From NCBI GenBank assembly GCA_041402045.1, contig JAWKSZ010000026.1:25927-89926 (forward strand): a DNA stretch of 64,000 bases, given 5' to 3'. Both the position numbers and the translations under genes were made by a program. Below, piece by piece: positions 58,682 through 64,000 of the stretch. Numbering within the stretch: position 1 is the first letter of the stretch; each line of letters begins with the position of its first letter. The notes below the pieces were generated by a model. It was not told the DNA's origin. It searched no databases and was given only the letters and a program-made list of their open reading frames with translations. The stretch is from JAGQRJ01 sp041402045. GTDB taxonomy: Bacteria > Planctomycetota > J058.

Positions 58682-60034
58682 CTAGGCCTTCACTGCCATG
58701 AGCTCGAGCCGCGGCTGGGGGAACTCGGCAGGGATATAGACGGCCAGGTTCCGCGAGGCCTTGATCGCGTCCCACTCGGGCCCTTGCTGGGTGAGCTCGA
58801 AGTAAATGCTCCCGGCCTGGACCGGGATCTCGCGCGGCGGCTTGTCGCAGAGCTGGAGCCCCACGCCGGGCAGCGCGCGCACGATCAGGCCGTCCACGCG
58901 GTCGGTCGAGGAGACCTTGGCCTTGATCGGGACCTCGCCCTTGAGCTTCTCGGGCTGGGTCTCGGCGCGCACGCCCAGGTAGAAGCGCGCGGTGCCGAAC
59001 AGGCGCTCGTCGGTGATCTGGCCGACGTAGAGCATGTCGCGCTGCTTCTGCACCGGGATCGGCACGCACTTGGTCGGGAGCACCGTGCCCAGGAGCTTGA
59101 GCAGGACCTGCTCGAGCTGGAAGAAGGTGGTGGTCAGGTCGTCCGGGTTGTAGGGCGGGACGTCCTGGGGCGTCGACTCGGTCGAGAACGTGCACAGCTC
59201 GCCCGCGAGCGTGCTCAGCTCGAGGTAGACCTCGCGCGGGTGCACCCGGGGGTGGCTGAACAGGCTGCGCAGCGCGGGCAGGTGCCCGTTGATCGTGTGC
59301 AGGAACCAGAAGTTCGCGGCCTCGGACAGCGTGAAGTCGACCATGCCCGCCGAGTTGCCCCGGCGCTTGCCCGAGAGGTCCATGCTGCGCTTGGCGAGCA
59401 CGTCGAGCAGGCGGCGCACCACCGCCAGGATCCGGGGCGAGGCCCCGGCGTAGAGGCAGGGCGGGACGAAGAACGAGTCGAACTCGAACCCGCCGGCTGC
59501 CGTGCGGGTGAGCACGCCCACCGGCATGGCGGTGTAGGCCTCGCGGTCCTCGCTGGTGAACAGGACCTGCAGCCGCTTCTGGCAGAGCACGATCTCGCGC
59601 TCCTCGGCGCCGACCTCGTCGCGCACCCGGGCGCGGTGGCCCTGGAACGTCGTCAGCGCGTCGGTGCTGTCGTCGAGGCGGGTCGAGACCTCGCCCGCGC
59701 GGCGGCGGGGGATCCCGAGCACCACGCCCAGCGACTTCTCACCGGCGCCGAAGTGCGGGGCGATCGGCCGCGGCTCAGGGAGCTTGTCGACGCCGGGCAT
59801 GTCGAAGGCGGTGCCGTCGGGCATGACGCCGGCGGCGTCGGTGACCACGAGCTGGCCGTTCTGCAGCGCGTCCTTGTCGAAGTCGAGGCGGGTGAAGCCC
59901 CAGTCCAGGGCCTGAATGCTCTTGATCCGCTGCTGAACGAGGTGCTCGAGGTAGCGGTCGTGCTGCTGGAAGTGCTGCGGGGTGAGCAGCATGCCCTCGC
60001 CCCACAGGACCTTCTGCGCGTAGTGGCCGCTCAC
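58682..60034 (-). CDS. tssK: T6SS baseplate-membrane adaptor TssK
   Basis: 450 aa from a GTG overlapping the tssJ stop (GTGA). TssK trimers connect baseplate wedges to TssL/TssM. Typical start KVLWGEGMLLTPQHFQQHDR, then YLEHLVQQRIKSIQALDWGF, and the end PREIPVQAGSIYFELTQQGP and WDAIKASRNLAVYIPAEFPQ. Length is normal. Confidence 0.95.
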   Translation of the reverse strand: MSGHYAQKVLWGEGMLLTPQHFQQHDRYLEHLVQQRIKSIQALDWGFTRLDFDKDALQNGQLVVTDAAGVMPDGTAFDMPGVDKLPEPRPIAPHFGAGEKSLGVVLGIPRRRAGEVSTRLDDSTDALTTFQGHRARVRDEVGAEEREIVLCQKRLQVLFTSEDREAYTAMPVGVLTRTAAGGFEFDSFFVPPCLYAGASPRILAVVRRLLDVLAKRSMDLSGKRRGNSAGMVDFTLSEAANFWFLHTINGHLPALRSLFSHPRVHPREVYLELSTLAGELCTFSTESTPQDVPPYNPDDLTTTFFQLEQVLLKLLGTVLPTKCVPIPVQKQRDMLYVGQITDERLFGTARFYLGVRAETQPEKLKGEVPIKAKVSSTDRVDGLIVRALPGVGLQLCDKPPREIPVQAGSIYFELTQQGPEWDAIKASRNLAVYIPAEFPQPRLELMAVKA

Positions 60035-60684
60035 TTCTCGCCCCCGTCCTCGCTGGGCTTCTCCTCGCCGTCCGCCGGCTTCTCGCCCTCGCTGGACGCG
60101 CCCTCGTCCTTGGGCTCGTCGGTGGCCTCGCCCTCGTCCTTGGGCTCCTCGTCGGTGGCCTCCTCCTTGGGCTCCTCCTCGTCCTTGGGCTCGTCGGCGT
60201 CTTCCTTGCGGTCCTCGGCCACGATCTTGTGCTGGGTGAACACGAAGGTCTTGGTCTCGACCTCGTGGATCGGGACGATCAGCTTGCGCTCCTCGAGGCC
60301 CTCCTTCTTGGGGGCCGAGAACAGGCCCAGGAGCCCGAGGTACTTGACCTTCTCGTTGAGGGCCAGGTCGTGGGCGCTGGGCGGGTCGAGCTCACGCCCG
60401 GGCTTCAGGTTCACGACCTTGATCGGCTCGAGCAGCTCCTCGGCCAGGAGCTTCTTGTCGTCGGTCCACAGCTCCTCGAAGGAGGCCTGGGTGAACAGGC
60501 GCGTGTCGCTGAGCTGGTAGATCCGCACGTCGAGGGGCGTCGGCTCGCCGAGGTCGTTCGGGTTCAGGTCCGGCCGCGGGAGCAGCCGGAGCGTCATGTC
60601 CGAGGGCACGTCGCGGAACAGCGCGCAGCCCGGGGCCGTGAGCACCAAGCAGAACCCCAGCGAAACCAACAATGTGCGGCGCAT
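60031..60684 (-). CDS. tssJ: T6SS outer-membrane lipoprotein TssJ with acidic tail
   Basis: 217 aa from an ATG. A lipoprotein signal (LLVSLGFCLVLTAPGC, Cys20) is followed by the TssJ beta-sandwich: LNPNDLGEPTPLDVRIYQLS, FEELWTDDKKLLAEELLEPI, IHEVETKTFVFTQHKIVAED. The last 60 residues are an unusual low-complexity acidic tail of EPKDE/EATDE repeats; the family usually ends near 150-180 aa. It is first in the operon behind a sigma70-like promoter. It anchors TssM to the outer membrane. Confidence 0.92.
   Translation of the reverse strand: MRRTLLVSLGFCLVLTAPGCALFRDVPSDMTLRLLPRPDLNPNDLGEPTPLDVRIYQLSDTRLFTQASFEELWTDDKKLLAEELLEPIKVVNLKPGRELDPPSAHDLALNEKVKYLGLLGLFSAPKKEGLEERKLIVPIHEVETKTFVFTQHKIVAEDRKEDADEPKDEEEPKEEATDEEPKDEGEATDEPKDEGASSEGEKPADGEEKPSEDGGEK
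60090..60200. repeat. Acidic-tail coding repeat in tssJ
   Basis: Degenerate tandem repeats (plus-strand words like CTCGTCCTTGGGCTCCTCGT) encoding EPKDE/EATDE units on the minus strand. Mostly in-frame, so length may vary among strains. Confidence 0.75.
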
Positions 60685-60714
60685 GGCCTGCCCCCCCTCC
60701 GGATACGGCCGGAG

Positions 60715-60743
60715 AGTATGGCCCGGCCCCCGAAGGGCGTCAA
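60715..60743 (-). promoter_or_regulatory. Sigma70-like promoter of the T6SS operon
   Basis: On the minus strand TTGACG (60743-60738) and CATACT (60720-60715) are spaced by exactly 17 bases. The predicted start of transcription is about 24 bases before the tssJ ATG, leaving room for the GGAGG ribosome site. Confidence 0.6.
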
Positions 60744-60762
60744 CGGCAGCCCCGCCCGCGCG

Positions 60763-60791
60763 TTGACCCCCGGCCGCCGACCTCGCATAGT
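60763..60791 (+). promoter_or_regulatory. Sigma70-like promoter of tagH, possibly leaderless
   Basis: TTGACC (60763-60768) and CATAGT (60786-60791) are spaced by 17 bases. The expected transcription start falls at or within a base or two of the ATG at 60798, and no Shine-Dalgarno sequence precedes that ATG. The tagH mRNA may therefore be leaderless. It lies back to back with the tssJ promoter. Confidence 0.55.
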
Positions 60792-60797
60792 AGGTGC

Positions 60798-62639
60798 ATG
60801 CTGACCCTGAACATTTCGCTCAACGGCAAGCCCTACAAGACCCTGACCTGCGACGGCTCCAAGCCCATGGTCTTCGGACGCGGCGCCACCTGCGACGTGG
60901 TGCTCTCGGAGCCCACCGGCGGCGCCAGCTCCGAGCACGCGCGCATTGACTACAGCGGGGGCACGTTCTCGATCACCGACCGCGGGAGCACCAACGGCAC
61001 CGCGCTCAACGGGACCCGGGTCCGCCCCAACACCGCGACCCCGATCGCGGACAACGACCGGATCCACCTGGGCAAGTGGCTGCTCGAGGTCAAGCTCGAC
61101 GCGCCCCAGGTCACCGCGCTCCCGAACATGCCCTCCTCCAAGGGCGCCACCGACCAGCGCTCCCAGAGCCTCCACACCGCGCTGCGCGCGGCGACCAAGC
61201 GCGGGCCCGAGGCGATCCAGAAGGCGCTGACCGACGCGCTCAACCACCTCGACCCCGACGGCCAGCGCAGCGTGCTCAACGGGCTCCTGAGCCTGACCGA
61301 CGGCGACGCCCAGCTCGGCGGCGCGGTCAAGGCCGAGATCTCGCGCCGCGAGGCGATCCGCGACGCCTGCGAGCAGGCGATCAACGCCCTCGCCAAGCGC
61401 CACGGCGGCTTCGACGGCTTCACCTCCGCCGAGGAGGTCACGCGCTTCTTCCGCCTGGCCGACCAGTCCCTCGAGCTCATGTTCGAGTGGATCGTGAACA
61501 CCTTGAGCGCGCGCAAGACCTTCGAGGAGAAGTTCAGCGCCAAGGTCACCCGCTTCTTCGGCCTCGACTCGAACCCGATCAAGCACGCGCTCACGCCGAA
61601 CCAGGCCGGCCGCTACCTGCTGAACCCGTCCGAGGCCCGCGACCCCGGCCAGATCAAGCAGAACCTGGCCGAGGCCTTCCGGCACCTCTCGGTGCACCAG
61701 CTCTCCCTCGTGGCCGGGATCCAGTCCGCGCTCAAAGCCGCCGTCGAGCAGCTCGACCCGGACAAGATCGAGGCCCGCGCCAGTCACTGGCTCGGCGGCT
61801 CCTTCAAGCGCGGCAAGGCCTGGGACCTGTTCAAGGAGACCTACCAGGGCCTGCTCGACAACGACAGCAAGCTGTTCAACGAGGTGATCTACCCGAACCT
61901 GCGCCACGGCTACCTCGCCGCCCACGAGACCCAGGGGATCGGCGAAGGCGGGGCGGACGAGGTCGAGGCCCCTGCCGGCCTCGACGTGCTCGACCCCCTG
62001 GCCGTGCCCTCGGGCCCGCCCCCCGCGCCGAACAAGAGCACCGGCGGCGCGATCCCCTACACCGGCTCGACCGCCAGCTCCGGCGCCGACCCCTTCGCGA
62101 GCCCGGGCGCCGCGCCGCCCCCGGCTCCGGCGGGCGGGATCCCCTACACCGGCTCGACCGGCTCGCCGCCGCCGACGGTGGACCCCTTCGCCTCCCCCGG
62201 CGCGCCGCCCCCGGCGCCGGCCATGCCGCAGCGGGTGGACCCCTTCGCGAGCCCCGCGGCGCCGCCGCCCATGGCCCCCATGGCCCAGGCCCCGAGCAGC
62301 GCCCCCTCGTCCGCGGACCCGTTTGCGAACCCGGCGCCGCTCCCCCCGCCGAGCTCGGACCCCTTCGCCCACCCGGGCAGCTACACCCCGGCCCCGCGCG
62401 TCGACCCCTTCGGCGGCGGCGGCTCGTCGGGCGGTGGGTCCTCGGCTCCGGCCTCCGGGGGCGGCGATCCGTTCTCCGCCCCCTCCGGCCCCCGCGGTGG
62501 CGATCCCTTCGCCGCCCCCACCGCGTTCCCCGGCGCGCCCGCGCAGCCCCTCGACCCCCCGCCCCAGGACGACCCGCCCTCGGCGCCCCCGTCCTCCCCC
62601 TACGGCGGCGGCTCGGGCCCCGCTCCGTCTCCGTTCTGA
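60798..62639 (+). CDS. tagH: T6SS FHA-domain protein with Pro-rich tail
   Basis: 613 aa from the ATG at 60798. The N-terminal FHA domain (about 1-100) has PMVFGRGATCDVVLSEP, SSEHARIDYSGG and ITDRGSTNGTALNGTRVRPN, which binds phosphothreonine. The middle (about 110-390) matches the C-terminal helical domain of T6SS FHA proteins: RYLLNPSEARDPGQIKQNLA, AFRHLSVHQLSLVAGIQSAL, ASHWLGGSFKRGKAWDLFKE. The last 210 residues are Pro/Ala/Gly-rich with repeated DPFASPG and GGIPYTGSTG-type units. In Pseudomonas, Fha phosphorylation by PpkA triggers T6SS assembly. No such kinase is in this cluster. Confidence 0.9.
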   Translation: MLTLNISLNGKPYKTLTCDGSKPMVFGRGATCDVVLSEPTGGASSEHARIDYSGGTFSITDRGSTNGTALNGTRVRPNTATPIADNDRIHLGKWLLEVKLDAPQVTALPNMPSSKGATDQRSQSLHTALRAATKRGPEAIQKALTDALNHLDPDGQRSVLNGLLSLTDGDAQLGGAVKAEISRREAIRDACEQAINALAKRHGGFDGFTSAEEVTRFFRLADQSLELMFEWIVNTLSARKTFEEKFSAKVTRFFGLDSNPIKHALTPNQAGRYLLNPSEARDPGQIKQNLAEAFRHLSVHQLSLVAGIQSALKAAVEQLDPDKIEARASHWLGGSFKRGKAWDLFKETYQGLLDNDSKLFNEVIYPNLRHGYLAAHETQGIGEGGADEVEAPAGLDVLDPLAVPSGPPPAPNKSTGGAIPYTGSTASSGADPFASPGAAPPPAPAGGIPYTGSTGSPPPTVDPFASPGAPPPAPAMPQRVDPFASPAAPPPMAPMAQAPSSAPSSADPFANPAPLPPPSSDPFAHPGSYTPAPRVDPFGGGGSSGGGSSAPASGGGDPFSAPSGPRGGDPFAAPTAFPGAPAQPLDPPPQDDPPSAPPSSPYGGGSGPAPSPF

Positions 62640-62705
62640 AGGTACGTGCAACGTTGGATCGTAGGCGCTGTTGGGTCCACCCGCCCAGCGGTAGACTGAG
62701 CGCTG

Positions 62706-63674
62706 GTGGCGAAGCTCGACGACGTAACGTGGCACTCCCCAGCGCTGCCTCATGAGGTAGCGCTGGCCTATGGCGGGTTCGTGGTTGCGTGGCTTGCCCA
62801 GCACGACCTCCTCGTGGAGGACGCAGACCTCTCGGTGGCAGACCCTGGTGCTGTCTACCAACAGTTCGACGGCAAGCTCGTGGTCGGAATGTTGGACCCC
62901 GACGTCGTCCCGACTTGCTCCAACTATATGGAGCAGTCCTATGCCGAGGACTTCACTGCCTGGCTGAAGCTGTTCGCAGCGAACCGACTCGAACCGAACT
63001 CCTGGGAAGCCTTTGCTCTGATCGCGCCGGCCCTCGGCCAGCGGCTCCGACCTCCGCACAGGAGTCGGGCTTCCAGCCTCAGGAAGCTCGCGGGCCCGAT
63101 CCCGCCGGCCCCTGAGCAGCTGCTGCGTCTCCTGGGACAGCCTCCTGAGGTGGGGCAACAGCTCGTGCAACTCGCGACCGATCGGGGCTGGCCTCGTTCC
63201 GGGAGCGATGATTGCCCTGCCTTCGATTGGGCGGTGGTGATCTCGGACTACCTCCAGTTCGGCTCGGCCGGGTTGCTGTCGCACCTCGCGGACCCTGACA
63301 GGCGGGGCATGGTCGCGGGCGTCGTTGGCCACCCAAGGTTCGCGTGGGACGCGAAGACGGCAAGGTTGTGGGTGCGCGAGCTCCTCGAACACTCAGACGA
63401 CGAGGGCGAAGGTCTCCTGCGGGTCGCAGAGGCCGTCGCCGCGAGGACCGAAGGCGCGCAGCTCGAGGAGCGTCTTCAACGGGCCTTGGTGGCCTGGGCG
63501 ATCGACCAAGCGGGAGAGGTTGGGTCCAAGGCAGCGGCAATGTTCCTCACTCAGGTTCTGGCGCGTTTCGGCGAGGCCGAGAACGTGGTCGACCTGGAGC
63601 GGTTCGCTGAGGCCCACAACTTGAACAAAGCGCATGTCAGCAAGGTGGCGAGGGCGCTGAAGTCGAGGCGGTGA
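62706..63674 (+). CDS. DUF7832-like N-terminus fused to helical domain; possible T6SS-linked protein
   Basis: 322 aa from a GTG start. The N-terminal 120 residues (DDVTWHSPALPHEVALAYGG, FVVAWLAQHDLL, VYQQFDGKLVVGMLDPD) resemble DUF7832-type proteins, which have a conserved Trp-His and Ala-x-Gly-h-h-h-Trp helix and occur in several genomes near toxins. The C-terminal half is helical (WVRELLEHSDDEGEGLLRVA, FLTQVLARFGEAENVVDLER) and unfamiliar. GC is lower than in tagH. It directly follows tagH by 66 bases. An immunity or accessory role is a guess from position. Confidence 0.6.
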   Translation: MAKLDDVTWHSPALPHEVALAYGGFVVAWLAQHDLLVEDADLSVADPGAVYQQFDGKLVVGMLDPDVVPTCSNYMEQSYAEDFTAWLKLFAANRLEPNSWEAFALIAPALGQRLRPPHRSRASSLRKLAGPIPPAPEQLLRLLGQPPEVGQQLVQLATDRGWPRSGSDDCPAFDWAVVISDYLQFGSAGLLSHLADPDRRGMVAGVVGHPRFAWDAKTARLWVRELLEHSDDEGEGLLRVAEAVAARTEGAQLEERLQRALVAWAIDQAGEVGSKAAAMFLTQVLARFGEAENVVDLERFAEAHNLNKAHVSKVARALKSRR

Positions 63675-63677
63675 GGG

Positions 63678-64000
63678 TCAGTCCAAACACGAGAGGGTGC
63701 CCCAGAGAGCCCACTCCGCGAGCTGTGAACGCGGCTCGAGCGCACTTCCGAGCGCCAGGTTGGGTTGGTTCAGCCATTGCCCGAGGTCAGTCGCGGTTTC
63801 GTGGCTCGGGTCGAGGTACCTGAGGGCCATGCAGAACAGTTGTGCCTCGCCCATGAAGGGCCAAGGCACGTCGTTCAACTCAGCGGGGACTCGCGGGTGC
63901 GCGCCTGCGCCGATCACGCGCGCTGCGTCGGCGTAGAACCTCCTGAGTGCAGACGGAACTCCTCGCTCGGGGGCCGAGTCGAACAGCAGCAGTGCGAGCC
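63678..64000 (-). CDS. Partial hypothetical protein, truncated at window end
   Basis: The frame is open to the last base, so the start lies beyond the window; at least 106 aa are visible. Unfamiliar sequence: LLLFDSAPERGVPSALRRFY, AELNDVPWPFMGEAQLFCMA, LRYLDPSHETATDLGQWLNQ. Soluble and helical, with lower GC than the T6SS genes. It converges on the preceding gene with 3 bases between stops. Confidence 0.55.
   Translation of the reverse strand, partial: LALLLFDSAPERGVPSALRRFYADAARVIGAGAHPRVPAELNDVPWPFMGEAQLFCMALRYLDPSHETATDLGQWLNQPNLALGSALEPRSQLAEWALWGTLSCLD

Noticed and set aside
60594..63392. 932-aa open frame antisense to tagH
   Set aside because: Composition is a reverse image of the FHA gene and its Pro-rich tail; no domain signal.

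Overview
High-GC bacterial chromosome segment (roughly 70% GC by eye) with many GTG starts, 4-bp stop/start overlaps, and no tRNA, rRNA, IS element or CRISPR array that I could recognise. The mix points to Planctomycetota, with Myxococcota as the main alternative. The evidence is large Ser/Thr kinases (one fused to a formylglycine-generating-enzyme fold), an ECF sigma factor paired with a Ser/Thr kinase, PilX-like tandem paralogues, a HExxH (gluzincin-like) protein fused to a CAP domain, and SD-repeat/IPT surface lipoproteins. This assignment is inferred from gene content; no marker gene fixes it.

Layout. 1-6281: three tandem paralogues (the first cut by the window edge) with a PilX-like N-terminus; both complete copies have a single CxxCH motif at the same residue. 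6337-7824: a membrane-anchored M28 metallopeptidase. 7862-11289 (minus): a PP2C-type phosphatase, an unknown protein and a repeat-rich single-pass membrane protein. 11388-16340 (minus): ferredoxin, a secreted protein, truD, dtd and a PLP-dependent sulfur amino-acid enzyme. 16541-19236: two related CAP-domain lipoproteins. 19381-22674: a HAMP-like membrane protein, an ECF sigma factor with its probable anti-sigma partner, and a phosphoesterase. 22782-31879: a dual-kinase/FGE fusion and a MshEN-like/HExxH/CAP fusion, both interrupted by apparent 1-bp deletions. 31936-32986: about 1 kb without an intact gene, holding repeats and a decayed gene. 33000-41380 (minus): a small hypothetical, a GNAT acetyltransferase, an M14 carboxypeptidase, an ECF sigma/kinase pair and two tandem PHB-depolymerase-like esterases. 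41600-43090: a lower-GC AlbA_2/ATP-binding gene, probably acquired. 43154-62639: a type VI secretion system (T6SS).

The T6SS runs on the minus strand as tssJ-tssK-tssL-tssM-tagF-tssA-tssB-tssC-hcp-tssE-tssF-tssG-tssH. An FHA gene (tagH) is divergently transcribed from two back-to-back sigma70-like promoters. All core genes except tssI (vgrG) are here; no PAAR protein or obvious effector is present. TagF and the FHA protein suggest post-translational control by Thr phosphorylation. No kinase or phosphatase lies inside the cluster, but two kinases and one PP2C phosphatase lie elsewhere in the window. Right of tagH are a lower-GC gene with a DUF7832-like N-terminus and a partial unknown gene.

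A data-quality point runs through the window. Three large genes (22782, 26992 and tssA) carry five apparent frameshifts, and each is repaired by adding one base to a short G or C run. This looks like homopolymer collapse in the assembly rather than five independent inactivating mutations.
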